This document shows, piece after piece, positions 8,439-16,560 of a stretch of DNA of 64,000 bases; positions within the stretch are counted from its first letter, which is position 1, and the number at the start of each line of letters is the position of its first letter. The notes under the pieces were generated by a model, which saw nothing but the letters and a program-made list of their open reading frames with translations, made no database searches and was not told the origin of the DNA. Where the stretch lies: positions 62,001 to 126,000 of the forward strand of contig CAYSFD010000015.1 in assembly GCA_964430565.1 (NCBI GenBank), written 5' to 3'. The DNA is from VBDM01 sp964430565 (GTDB taxonomy: Bacteria; Pseudomonadota; Gammaproteobacteria; Burkholderiales; SG8-39). Made by a program: the position numbers and the translations under genes.

Positions 8439-8723
8439 ATGAAACATCTTCACACCGTTTTTCTCGCCGTCGCCGCGTCGTTTGCCTTCGCCCAAAGCCA
8501 CGCCACCGGTCTGGCAACCTGCGACTCCGGCAAGCGCGAGACCTGGCAGCCGCAGGAGAAGCTGGAGAAGATGTTGATCGCAAAGGGCTGGCAGATCCGG
8601 CGCATCAAGGAAGACGGCGGTTGCTACGAAGTCTACGCAATGGACGAGAAGGGCGAGCGGGTCGAGGCGTATTTCCATCCAAGAACGCTTGCTCTTGTTC
8701 CCACCAGCCGATACCCGCGTTGA
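8439..8723 (+). CDS. Small secreted PepSY-domain protein
   Basis: The start is the ATG at 8439 with GGAG eight bases upstream, giving 94 residues. A signal peptide covers about residues 1-22 (HTVFLAVAASFAFAQSHA). The mature part has WQPQEKLEKMLIAKGWQIRRIKEDGGCYEVYAMDEKGERVE and then the AYFHPRTLALV strand, the PepSY (propeptide-like) signature. Such periplasmic proteins often accompany cytochrome b or redox sensor genes. The stop codon overlaps the likely start region of a cytochrome b561-like gene, indicating an operon. Confidence 0.82.
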   Translation: MKHLHTVFLAVAASFAFAQSHATGLATCDSGKRETWQPQEKLEKMLIAKGWQIRRIKEDGGCYEVYAMDEKGERVEAYFHPRTLALVPTSRYPR

Positions 8724-9280
8724 TCGTGGCCGGCGCGCCGACGCAGATCGCGATCAAAGTCTGGGATCCTTTCCTGCGCGTTGCGCACTGGACGCTGGTT
8801 GCGTCCGTCGCCGCCTCTTGGCTCACGCGGCATGACGGGGGACGCTGGCACGAGTGGTTAGGGTATGCGGCGCTTGCCGTTGTGCTCGCGCGGATCGTGT
8901 GGGGCTGGATCGGGCCGCATCATGCGCGATTCGGCCAGTTCGTGCGCCCACCCGCGACAATCCTTCGCTACGCTCGCCAGGTGCTCGCGCGCGCCGAGCC
9001 GCGCTACGTCGGTCACAACCCGCTGGGCGCGTGCATGATCGTGGCGCTCATGCTCACCGTCGTGCTCGTCGCGGTTACGGGATGGCTCTTCACGACCGAC
9101 GCGTATTGGGGCGTCGAATGGGTGGAGGAACTTCACGAAGGGCTTTCCAACCTGCTGCTCGCCCTGGTCGGCTTGCACGTCGCAGGCATAGCGTATTCCT
9201 CCCTGCGCCATCGCGAAAACCTGGTTGGCGCGATGCTGCACGGGACCAAGCGCGCTCCAGCGCAGGACGACGTGGCCTAG
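8720..9280 (+). CDS. Cytochrome b/b6 (b561-like) membrane protein
   Basis: This four-helix membrane protein has about 186 residues from the TTG at 8720, which overlaps the PepSY stop, or 184 from the GTG at 8726; the choice is uncertain. Candidate heme-binding histidines are in FLRVAHWTLV, RWHEWLGYAA, VEELHEGLSN and LVGLHVAGIA. GHNPLGACMIVALML forms the third helix. The family anchors b-type hemes in the inner membrane and passes electrons between quinones and periplasmic redox proteins. Coupling with a PepSY protein is common in proteobacteria. Confidence 0.85.
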   Translation: MIVAGAPTQIAIKVWDPFLRVAHWTLVASVAASWLTRHDGGRWHEWLGYAALAVVLARIVWGWIGPHHARFGQFVRPPATILRYARQVLARAEPRYVGHNPLGACMIVALMLTVVLVAVTGWLFTTDAYWGVEWVEELHEGLSNLLLALVGLHVAGIAYSSLRHRENLVGAMLHGTKRAPAQDDVA

Positions 9281-9413
9281 GGAGGCTCTGAATAACCCCA
9301 CCGTTCGTGGTGAGCTTGTCGAACCACGAAACACAGACTGCACCAGGCAATGCTCCCCAGCCATTGCCCTTCGACAAGCTCAGGGCGAACGGAATTATTC
9401 AGAGGTTCCCTAG
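9278..9413. repeat. Dispersed long inverted repeat (CTCTGAATAA / TTATTCAGAG ends)
   Basis: The ends CTAGGGAGGCTCTGAATAA (9277-9295) and its imperfect complement at 9395-9413 enclose two copies of a GAGCTTGTCGAA palindrome module (about 9312-9323 and 9370-9381, opposite strands). This resembles a repeat common in betaproteobacterial genomes. It occupies half of the gene-free interval 9281-9571. The rest, 9414-9571, shows no further gene and presumably holds the promoter of the metallo-hydrolase. Confidence 0.7.
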
Positions 9414-9571
9414 CGGGTTCTACTTACCTGACATCTTCGAGCGCGAACGAAGGTACCATTCGGTATCGGCAGCATCCACAATGGCACTGGAGCCGCTGCA
9501 CACCGCCGCGTAGAGTCCCTCCCAGGCACAGGCGGGTGTTGCAGCGTTGTAATCATCTTTTTGGGGGAGTC

Positions 9572-10405
9572 ATGAAGCTTTCCGGTTCGTTCAAGTCCTT
9601 CGGTATGGGTCTGGCGCTCGCGGCGCTGCCGGCCTTCGCGCAGCAGGGCAAGGTCGAGGTGCTGTGGCTCAACCAGGCCGCCTTCAGGATCACCAGTCCC
9701 GGCGGCAAGCTGATCGTCACCGATCCCTGGCTGCTGCCGCATCCCGGGCTGATGAATCCCCTCACGCCGCCGCAGTACCGGAATCTGGAGGCACTCGGCA
9801 AGGTCGACGTGCTGCTGGTGACGCACGCGCACCCGGACCATATCGTCGATGCGCCGGCAATCGCAAAACTGAACAACATCCCGCTATGGGGGGCCGGCGA
9901 CCTGAACATGGCGCTCAATACCCTTGGCGTGCTGCCGGCCGCGCAACTCCCGCGATTTGCCGTGGGCGGTACGATTACTCCGGTCCCCGGCATCAAGGTC
10001 ACCGCGACACATGCCGAGCATTCGTCAGTCTATGTGTGGAACAACCCTGCCACCGGCAAGCCCGAAACGCATCCCGCCGGCCAGCCGGTGGGATTCATTA
10101 TCGAACTGGAAAACGCTTTCAGGATCTGGCACATGGGCGACACCGGAATTTTCGGTGACATGAAATGGATCAGCGATTACTACAAGCCCGATCTGGTGCT
10201 GATTCCGATCGGTGGCCATTTCGGCATGAACCCGGTGGATGCGGCCTACGCGCTGCGCGAGATCATCAAGCCGAAATACGCGATCCCGATGCACTACGGC
10301 ACCAACCCTTTCAACCGGGGAACCCCGCAGGAACTCATGAACGCGCTGGGCGCGGCCACGGTCAAGGTCCTGCCGCTCAAGCCCGGCGAGAAGGCGGAAT
10401 TCTGA
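9572..10405 (+). CDS. Secreted metallo-beta-lactamase-fold hydrolase (UPF0173/UlaG-like)
   Basis: The 277-residue protein starts at the ATG at 9572 after a GGGGGAG box. A signal peptide (to about QQGKVEV) indicates periplasmic export. The metal-binding motif THAHPDHIVDAP is intact, with further ligands in ATHAEHSS, HMGDTGIFGD and IPMHYGTNPF. This pattern matches UPF0173-type metal-dependent hydrolases rather than true beta-lactamases. It heads a plus-strand set with a TPP enzyme and a Bug protein. The natural substrate is unknown. It may hydrolyse a lactone or ester before uptake of the product. Confidence 0.85.
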   Translation: MKLSGSFKSFGMGLALAALPAFAQQGKVEVLWLNQAAFRITSPGGKLIVTDPWLLPHPGLMNPLTPPQYRNLEALGKVDVLLVTHAHPDHIVDAPAIAKLNNIPLWGAGDLNMALNTLGVLPAAQLPRFAVGGTITPVPGIKVTATHAEHSSVYVWNNPATGKPETHPAGQPVGFIIELENAFRIWHMGDTGIFGDMKWISDYYKPDLVLIPIGGHFGMNPVDAAYALREIIKPKYAIPMHYGTNPFNRGTPQELMNALGAATVKVLPLKPGEKAEF

Positions 10406-10424
10406 GCCGACGAATGTTTCGGAA

Positions 10425-12008
10425 GTGATGGTGAAGTACCTGAAGGCGGCCGGCATCGGTCACGTCTTCGGTTATCCGGGCGACCCGAACATCGAGTTCA
10501 TGGAGGCGGCGCGGCGCGCGGGCATGCAGTTCGTGCTCGGGCGGCGCGAGGGCACCGCGGGGCTGATGGCGGAGGCCTATGGGTTTCTCACCGGGCGGCC
10601 GGGCGTGTGCATGTCCACACTGGGGCCGGGCTCGTCGAACTTGGTGAACGCGGTCGCAAACGCTTACCTCGACCGCGTGCCGATGATCGCGCTCTCCGGG
10701 CAGATCGAGCGCAGCCGCGAGCAGACCTTCACGCACCAGGTGCTCGACCACAACCGCCTGTTTTCGCCGGTGAGCAAATGGACGACGCACGTCGCGCCCG
10801 ACACCGTCGGCGCCGTGATGCGCAAGGCGCTGCGCACCGCGGTGGCCGAGCGCCCGGGGCCGGTGCACATTACGACGCACGCCGACGTGGTCGGCGCCAA
10901 GGCGAAGGACGCCGCCGTCAGCCTTCCGCCGCTCAAGGCGGTCAGCACGGGCTTGCAGGCTTTCGGCGCCGACGCGGACGTGCTGCGGCGCCTGCGCAAG
11001 GCGAAAAAGCCCGTAATCCTCGCGGGGATCGCCGCGCAGCGCGCGAACGCGCATACCGCGCTCGCGCAGCTTGCCGGGGAAGCCGGCATCCCGGTGGTGG
11101 TGGCGCCGATGGCGAAGGGCGTGCTCGCCGAAGATCACCCGTACTACGCCGGCACCCTGGACATGGCGTGCAATGCCTTGATGTGGAATTTCCTCAAGGG
11201 TTGCGACTTCCTGCTCGCGGCGGGCTTCGACGCAGTGGAACTGATCAAGCCCTGGGCGCTTTCGATGCCCACAGTGCACATCGACGCGGTGCCGAACACC
11301 GACCAGATCTACAGCGCCGACACCGAGCTGGTCGGCGACATCGCCGCGATCCTCGCCGGCATCGCTCGCGCGTGGAAAGGCGAGCCGAAATGGAAGCCGG
11401 CCGCGGTCAAGCGCCACCGTGAGGCGCTGCGCGCCGCGTATTACGCGGGGCGCGTGAAGAGCAAGCTCAATCCCACCGACGTGATCGACGCCGTGCGCGA
11501 GGCGCTGCCGCGCCGGGCGATCGCGACCAGCGACGTGGGCTCGCACAAGCTGCTCGTCGGCCAGGGCTGGAGCGCCTACGAGCCGCGCTCGGTGCTGATG
11601 TCGAACGGCCTTTCCTCGATGGGCTATTCGCTGCCCGCGGCGATCGTCGCGCAACTGCTCAACCCCGGCCGGCCCGTGGTGTGCTTCGTGGGCGACGGTG
11701 GCCTGGCGATGGTGCAGGGCGAGCTGCGGCTCGCCGCCAGCCTCGGCCTCGGCCTGCTGGTGATCGTGTTCTGCGACGGGAGCCTCAACCGCATCGAGAT
11801 CAAGCAGGCGAACCGCAAGTACCCGAGCTGGGGGACGCTGATCGAGCCCACCGACATCGAGCGCCTGGCGCAGTCGATGGACTGCGAGGGCGTGACGGTC
11901 GAGAGCGCAGCGGCGCTCGCGCGCCTGCTCGCTGGCAAGCGGCCCAAGGACCGTCCGCTGGTCGTGGGCGCGCGCATCGACCCGGCGCAGTACACACGAC
12001 AATTCTGA
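10425..12008 (+). CDS. Thiamine-pyrophosphate enzyme of the acetolactate synthase / benzoylformate decarboxylase superfamily
   Basis: The 527-residue protein (GTG 10425, or ATG 10428) has the three-domain TPP layout. The catalytic glutamate lies in LGRREGTAGLMAEAYG. The TPP/Mg motif is GDGGLAMVQGELRL ending in FCDGSLNRIEI. The N-terminus starts at the first strand (YLKAAGIGHVFGYPGDPN), slightly short for the family. In-frame coding-like codons extend back to about 10404 (EPTNVSEV), so the true start may be an unusual codon. Family members decarboxylate or condense 2-keto acids. Thirteen bases separate it from a Bug gene, hinting at a keto acid or related ligand. Confidence 0.85.
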   Translation: MMVKYLKAAGIGHVFGYPGDPNIEFMEAARRAGMQFVLGRREGTAGLMAEAYGFLTGRPGVCMSTLGPGSSNLVNAVANAYLDRVPMIALSGQIERSREQTFTHQVLDHNRLFSPVSKWTTHVAPDTVGAVMRKALRTAVAERPGPVHITTHADVVGAKAKDAAVSLPPLKAVSTGLQAFGADADVLRRLRKAKKPVILAGIAAQRANAHTALAQLAGEAGIPVVVAPMAKGVLAEDHPYYAGTLDMACNALMWNFLKGCDFLLAAGFDAVELIKPWALSMPTVHIDAVPNTDQIYSADTELVGDIAAILAGIARAWKGEPKWKPAAVKRHREALRAAYYAGRVKSKLNPTDVIDAVREALPRRAIATSDVGSHKLLVGQGWSAYEPRSVLMSNGLSSMGYSLPAAIVAQLLNPGRPVVCFVGDGGLAMVQGELRLAASLGLGLLVIVFCDGSLNRIEIKQANRKYPSWGTLIEPTDIERLAQSMDCEGVTVESAAALARLLAGKRPKDRPLVVGARIDPAQYTRQF

Positions 12009-12021
12009 GAGAGGAATGCAC

Positions 12022-12981
12022 ATGACCCGATTGTTGCTGGCGGCATTGGCAGGATTGCTGTCCCTCACCGCACAAGCGCAGAGCTATCCGACCAAGCCCA
12101 TCCGCCTTGTTGTCCCGTTCGCGCCCGGCGGCACCAGCACGATCGTCGCGCGCAGCGTCGCCGCCGAAATGTCGAAGGGGCTCGGCCAGGAGATCTACAT
12201 CGAGAACAAGGCGGGCGGGGGCGGCAACGTCGCGATGCAGGATGTGGCGCGCGCCGAACCCGACGGCTACACGCTGATCGTCGGCCATCTGGGCACGCTC
12301 GCCGTGAACCCGTTCATGTTCGAGAAGCTGCCCTTCGACACCAACCGCGATTTCGCCGCGATCTCGCTGCTCGCCAAGGTGCCGAACATCTTCGTCGTGC
12401 ATGCGGACGTGCCGGCCAAGGACCTGCGCGAGTTCGTGGCGCTGGCGAAGAAACAACCCGGCAAGCTCTATTACGGCTCTGCGGGCAACGGCAGCGCCGG
12501 GCACCTCGCGATCGAGTACCTGAAGCTGGTGGCGGGCATCGACTTGGTGCACGTGCCGTACAAGGGCACTGGGCCCAACTTGATCGATCTGGTCGCCGGG
12601 CGCACGCAGGCCACCTCCGCGGGCACGCCGCCGCTCCTGCCGCACGTCAAGGCGGGCAAGCTGCGCGTCATCGCCGTGGGCTCGCCGCAACGCCTGCAGG
12701 TGCTGCCCGACGTGGGCACCGTCGCCGAGCAGGGCTACCCGGGGTTCGAGACCACGCAGTGGTACGGGCTGAACGCGCCGGCGAAAACGCCCGCGGCGAT
12801 CATCAAGCGCCTGGCCGACGAGGCCGTGAAGGCGGCGAAGCACCCCAGCGTCGCGGAGCGCTTCGCGGTGGATAACGCCGAAGGCATCGGCTCGACGCCG
12901 CAGGAATACGCGGATTTCATCGCCAAGGAGCAGGCGCGCTGGGGCGAAGTGGTGCGCAAGGCCGACATCAAGGCGAACTGA
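12022..12981 (+). CDS. Bug/TctC-family substrate-binding protein (copy 3)
   Basis: The ATG at 12022 is preferred over 12016 because it sits seven bases after the AGAGGA box, giving 319 residues. The signal peptide ends near TAQAQSYPTKP. Motifs include PIRLVVPFAPGGTSTIVAR, NKAGGGGNVAMQDVARAEPDGYT and HVPYKGTGPNLIDLVAGRTQ. It directly follows the TPP enzyme gene and is likely co-transcribed with it. As with the other copies, no permease subunits are adjacent, so it must use a TctAB system encoded elsewhere. Confidence 0.93.
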   Translation: MTRLLLAALAGLLSLTAQAQSYPTKPIRLVVPFAPGGTSTIVARSVAAEMSKGLGQEIYIENKAGGGGNVAMQDVARAEPDGYTLIVGHLGTLAVNPFMFEKLPFDTNRDFAAISLLAKVPNIFVVHADVPAKDLREFVALAKKQPGKLYYGSAGNGSAGHLAIEYLKLVAGIDLVHVPYKGTGPNLIDLVAGRTQATSAGTPPLLPHVKAGKLRVIAVGSPQRLQVLPDVGTVAEQGYPGFETTQWYGLNAPAKTPAAIIKRLADEAVKAAKHPSVAERFAVDNAEGIGSTPQEYADFIAKEQARWGEVVRKADIKAN

Positions 12982-13073
12982 ATCCCGTGCCGCCTAGCGG
13001 GTGAGTTCCAACACTTCGGCCTGCCTCGCGCCGGGCGCCAAGACGGCGCCCGGGGCGAACGCGAATGTACGGA

Positions 13074-14105
13074 TTATCTCTTCGACAGCGTCGATTGGGA
13101 TTGATTGAGCTCCCAGCTCTTGGCTGCGTCGACCAACTTGTCGAAAGCCTCGCCGCTCTCCAGCAGCGCTTTCTTCAGCTTCGGATCCAGCGGCTGCTCG
13201 ATACCGACGTCGTCGAGCGGCATCCTGTCCTGGCGCACCGATTTCATCAGGCGCTTGATCTCGCCCGCCGCATGAGCCGGCGTCTGCAGCAGCACCAGCC
13301 GCTTCGTCTCGTTCGGATTGTTCGGCACGTGGCAGGTGTTGCATTGCCCGTCGCGCATCTTCAGGGCGAGGGTGCGATACGCCCCGTCGAGGTTCTGCAG
13401 GTACGGGTTGTCCCTGCGGAACAGGCCGTCGAACAGCGTAACCTGCGGCTGCGTGATGCCCTGCGCATCGGTCCACATCCACAGGCCGTCGAACTTGCCT
13501 GGGTTGACCGGATCGGAGCGCACGATCGGTGCCGTCAAGCCGCGGTCCGTGAACTGAGCGACTTTCACCTTGGCCGTCTTCGGGTCGAAGCGCAGCAGCA
13601 TGGTGTTGGCGCCCTGGTAGGTGTTCCACTTGGCGTCGCTGTGCCAGAACGGGTAGGGGAACTCGCCCGGCGCCAGCCGGTTGCGGAACGCGACCTCGAG
13701 CTTCACCAGGAACAGCTTCTCGCGCTCGTCGTACTGGACCGTGTGCTTGCCGTTGAACATGAACAAGGGAATGTACATGCCGGTGAGCACGTCCGGGGCG
13801 AACTGGGTCAGGTTGGTCTGCTTCAGGGACGCGTTGGGATCCTTGTCGACCCGGCCCCACAGCACGACGGGCGAAAGCGAGTTCTTCAGCTGCGAATCCT
13901 GGAACAGGGCTTTCCGGCAGCGGTCGAACGCGGCCTGGTCCCCCGGCTGAGCCGCCGGGCAGATGCGCGCAAGCTCCGACGTGATTCCGGCGGCAAGCTG
14001 CTCGATTTGCGCTTGCTGTTCAAGCCGGTCGGACTCGGCGGCAAGAGCGACTGCCGGCGCGCCCAGAACAAAACCCAGTGCTGCAACAACGATCACTCGA
14101 ATCAT
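13074..14105 (-). CDS. Secreted monoheme cytochrome c-like protein of unknown function
   Basis: The 343-residue protein has a signal peptide (residues 1-22, cleavage near ALAAESD). A single heme-binding CNTCH motif lies at residues 255-259, after a long N-terminal region. The region before the heme site is rich in beta-type sequence (KLFLVKLEVAFRNR and the following strands). The tail HAAGEIKRLMKSVRQDRMPLDD looks like the helix with a distal Met. It is probably a periplasmic electron-transfer or redox protein. It is transcribed alone, with a 277-bp upstream gap. No specific family could be named. Confidence 0.75.
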   Translation of the reverse strand: MIRVIVVAALGFVLGAPAVALAAESDRLEQQAQIEQLAAGITSELARICPAAQPGDQAAFDRCRKALFQDSQLKNSLSPVVLWGRVDKDPNASLKQTNLTQFAPDVLTGMYIPLFMFNGKHTVQYDEREKLFLVKLEVAFRNRLAPGEFPYPFWHSDAKWNTYQGANTMLLRFDPKTAKVKVAQFTDRGLTAPIVRSDPVNPGKFDGLWMWTDAQGITQPQVTLFDGLFRRDNPYLQNLDGAYRTLALKMRDGQCNTCHVPNNPNETKRLVLLQTPAHAAGEIKRLMKSVRQDRMPLDDVGIEQPLDPKLKKALLESGEAFDKLVDAAKSWELNQSQSTLSKR

Positions 14106-14382
14106 GACGCCTCCATTTTTTTATGTCCGGGGCATACAACGCAAGGACCGTACCAGAGACGTTCATGTCGCAAGTCTATGTATTTACCTCGTAATTCTAG
14201 AGATTGAGAGTCGCGCGGCCGCGCGCCTGAGTACTACGTCACGTCGGGGCGAAATCTGACTGTGCGGGACTCGACGAAGTAGTCGGACGGGTCCGTGAAG
14301 TATTCACGGGGAGCGAGTGGTCAATCGCGTCGGATGAAGCCAATGCGCACATCGCCCGCTACGATCATCTTTCGCCTGACGA
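14106..14382. other. Gene-free interval upstream of the monoheme protein
   Basis: These 277 bases separate two minus-strand genes. The side near 14106 must hold the promoter and ribosome-binding site of the cytochrome-like gene. On the minus strand, 14232-14300 encodes an open C-terminus-like piece (EYFTDPSDYFVESRTVRFRP, then a stop) that may be debris of an older gene. This is weak evidence only. Nothing else is recognisable. Confidence 0.3.
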
Positions 14383-15384
14383 TCAGCTACGGTGCCAGGA
14401 GTCCGATCGTATTCGGAACACGCTCTGCGCCGTCTCGCCGAATATTCCGTGCTTCTGCGCTTCGTTGAAGTACGCGCCTTCGATGACTTTTTTCGGCTCC
14501 GGATCGCCGATCGGGAAGGGCGCATCCGACCCCAGCATGATGCGCTCGGGTGAAGCCTTCCTGGCGAGGTACTCGAGCGAATCGGCGTCGAACACGCACG
14601 AGTCGAAATACATCGCCTCGAAGCCCTTGCGCGGGTCGGCGTACTTGCCCTGCGAAATGGCGTGATTGCGCGCGAGGCGCCCGAGCGCATAGGGCAGCGC
14701 AGCGCCGCCGTGCGACAGCACGAACTTCATGCCGGGGAATTTCAGGAGATGTCCGGAGAAAAGCAGCCGCGACACGGCGATCGAGGTGTCGGCGAGCCGC
14801 CCGATCGCGTTCACCAGGTCGTAGTCGGCAAGCCGCGGCTCGTTGCACAGGAACATCGGGTGCATGAACACAGCGGCGCCCAGATCGGAGGCCGCCTGCC
14901 AGAACGGATCGAGCGAGGGGTCGTCGAGATTGCCGGCGTTGCCCTTGGGCAGCGTCCCGATCATCACGCCGCCGAAACCCTGCTCGAGCGCCTCGGACAG
15001 AACCTCGGCGGCGAGCCCGCCGTGCTGCAGCGGCACGGTGGCAAGCGGCGTGAAGCGCGGCTCGTCGCGCAACTCTTCCCGCAGGCAGTCGTTGTAATAG
15101 CGGCTCCACGCCAGGCCTTCGCCCCCCGGCAACTCGTAGCCGAAGCTGTCCAGCCACCCGCCCACAAGCTGGTGGTCGATACCGTTCTTGTCCATCCAGA
15201 CGCGCCGATCGGCTAGATCGGAGAGCTTGGGCGAGATGGGGCGCGTCGGCTCGCCGCCCGGAAACTGCAAACGCTTCCCTTTCTCGTCGCGCAGCAGCCT
15301 GACCTCCGGAAACCCGGCCACGTGTGCGTCGTAGCGCTGGTAGAGCAGATTCGGGACGAAGTGCGCGTGGATGTCGATGATCAT
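14383..15384 (-). CDS. Amidohydrolase-family protein (ACMSD-like metal-dependent hydrolase or decarboxylase)
   Basis: The 333-residue protein has the family's HxH motif at residues 6-8 (MIIDIHAHFVP), a metal histidine in AAVFMHPMFL, another in FVLSHGGAALPYA and the aspartate in IMLGSDAPFPIGDPEP. This is the amidohydrolase-2 group, which includes 2-amino-3-carboxymuconate semialdehyde decarboxylase and gamma-resorcylate decarboxylase. A nonoxidative decarboxylation or ring hydrolysis role in aromatic breakdown is plausible. The next gene, on the opposite strand, encodes a Bug protein. Its C-terminus is duplicated as a remnant at 7310-7418. Confidence 0.87.
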   Translation of the reverse strand: MIIDIHAHFVPNLLYQRYDAHVAGFPEVRLLRDEKGKRLQFPGGEPTRPISPKLSDLADRRVWMDKNGIDHQLVGGWLDSFGYELPGGEGLAWSRYYNDCLREELRDEPRFTPLATVPLQHGGLAAEVLSEALEQGFGGVMIGTLPKGNAGNLDDPSLDPFWQAASDLGAAVFMHPMFLCNEPRLADYDLVNAIGRLADTSIAVSRLLFSGHLLKFPGMKFVLSHGGAALPYALGRLARNHAISQGKYADPRKGFEAMYFDSCVFDADSLEYLARKASPERIMLGSDAPFPIGDPEPKKVIEGAYFNEAQKHGIFGETAQSVFRIRSDSWHRS

Positions 15385-15510
15385 GGCGGCGGCGGTCGTT
15401 CCGGGCCGCTAGTGTAGCAGCCGCTCTGCGATTCCTTTTTCGCTGGACGATTGCCGTCCCGGCTTCCATACTTTCGGCGTGCATTGGACCCGGATGGAGG
15501 CGCGGATATC

Positions 15511-16479
15511 ATGATCAGAATTCTGCTCGGCTTGGTTGCGGTCGTGTCGCTGGTTTCCGCAGGCGGGCAGGACGCCCGTGCTCAGGGCTACCCCAGAGGC
15601 CCGATCAGCCTGGTGATCCCTCTCGCGCCCGGAGATGCCACCGACATCGCAGGGCGCGCCATGGCCGACGAGCTGTCGCGACAACTGAAGGTGCCCGTGG
15701 TCGCGGTGAACCGCCCGGGAGCGGGCGGGACCGTCGGCACCGACAGCGTGGTCAAGGCCGCGAAGGATGGCTACACCATCGTGCTCGCGAACAATGCCGC
15801 GCTCACCTTTCGCCGGGTTCTGGAGCCGGAAAACGTCGCCTACGACCCGTCGAAGGATCTGGTGCCGCTCGGGCTGTCCTCGCGCATTCCCAGCATCGTC
15901 GCGGTGGCGCCGGACGCGCCTTACCGCGACTTCGCCGGGATGGTGGCCTACGCGAAGCAGAATCCGAACAAGGTACGGGTGGGGACGGTGGGAGCGGGAT
16001 CGGTGGGGGACTTCGTGGTGCAGCTGGTCAACTCGCTCACTGGCGCGGGACTGGTGATGGTGCCGTTCAAGGGCGCCTCTCCCGCGATCGCCGCGCTGCG
16101 CGGCGGGCACGTCGAGGCGGTCGCCGTGGCGCTCGGCGCCGTGTCCGGCCAGCTGAAAGGCGGCACCGCGCGCGGCATCGTCATCTCGACGAAATTTCCG
16201 GAATTCCAGGAAATTCCCACGCTGGCTGATCTGGGCTACAAGCAGACTCTTCCGGGCGTCTGGTTCGGATTCTTTGCACCCGCGGGCGTCCCTGACGAGG
16301 TCGTGCGGGTTCTCGTACCCGCGATCGAAAAAGCGGTCAGGGAACCGGCCATCGTGTCCCGGCTGCTCGGCCTGGGAATCATCCAGGACTATGCCGCGCC
16401 GGACCGGCAGCTCGCCGAAATCGGCGAGGAGCACCGCGAGGTGGAGAGAATGGCCAGGCGCTCCGGCCTGATCAAGTAG
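15511..16479 (+). CDS. Bug/TctC-family substrate-binding protein (copy 4)
   Basis: The start is the ATG at 15511 behind a GGAGG box, giving 322 residues. The signal peptide ends near DARAQGYPRGP. Motifs are more diverged than in the other copies: PISLVIPLAPGDATDIAGR replaces the usual PFPPGG core, and VMVPFKGASPAIAALRGGHV replaces HVPYKG. NRPGAGGTVGTDSVVKAAKDGYT is intact. The divergence suggests a different ligand. It faces the amidohydrolase gene divergently (126 bp apart) and converges with a UbiD gene. Confidence 0.9.
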   Translation: MIRILLGLVAVVSLVSAGGQDARAQGYPRGPISLVIPLAPGDATDIAGRAMADELSRQLKVPVVAVNRPGAGGTVGTDSVVKAAKDGYTIVLANNAALTFRRVLEPENVAYDPSKDLVPLGLSSRIPSIVAVAPDAPYRDFAGMVAYAKQNPNKVRVGTVGAGSVGDFVVQLVNSLTGAGLVMVPFKGASPAIAALRGGHVEAVAVALGAVSGQLKGGTARGIVISTKFPEFQEIPTLADLGYKQTLPGVWFGFFAPAGVPDEVVRVLVPAIEKAVREPAIVSRLLGLGIIQDYAAPDRQLAEIGEEHREVERMARRSGLIK

Positions 16480-16487
16480 CCGGATCT

Positions 16488-16558
16488 TGTCATTCCCGCG
16501 AACGCGGGAATCCAGGAGTCTCGCCGCCTGCTGGATGCCCGCTTGCGCGGGCATGACA
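16488..16558. repeat. REP-like inverted repeat between convergent genes
   Basis: TGTCATTCCCGCGAACGCGG begins the left part, which is itself a short hairpin ending in AATCCAG. It is mirrored by CTGGATGCCCGCTTGCGCGG and ATGACA on the right. The two hairpins together form a larger cruciform-capable repeat of 71 bp. It fills the space between the stops of the Bug and UbiD genes and could serve as their common terminator. Confidence 0.8.
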
Positions 16559-16560
16559 TC

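Noticed and set aside
9572..10405. The metallo-hydrolase as a beta-lactamase resistance gene
   Set aside because: The motif spacing and the IPMHYGT segment fit the UPF0173/UlaG-type hydrolases, not class B beta-lactamases.
14232..14300. Minus-strand peptide EYFTDPSDYFVESRTVRFRP ending at a stop, resembling a gene C-terminus
   Set aside because: Too short and no partner elsewhere in the window to compare with. It could be chance in a GC-rich region, so it is mentioned only as possible debris.
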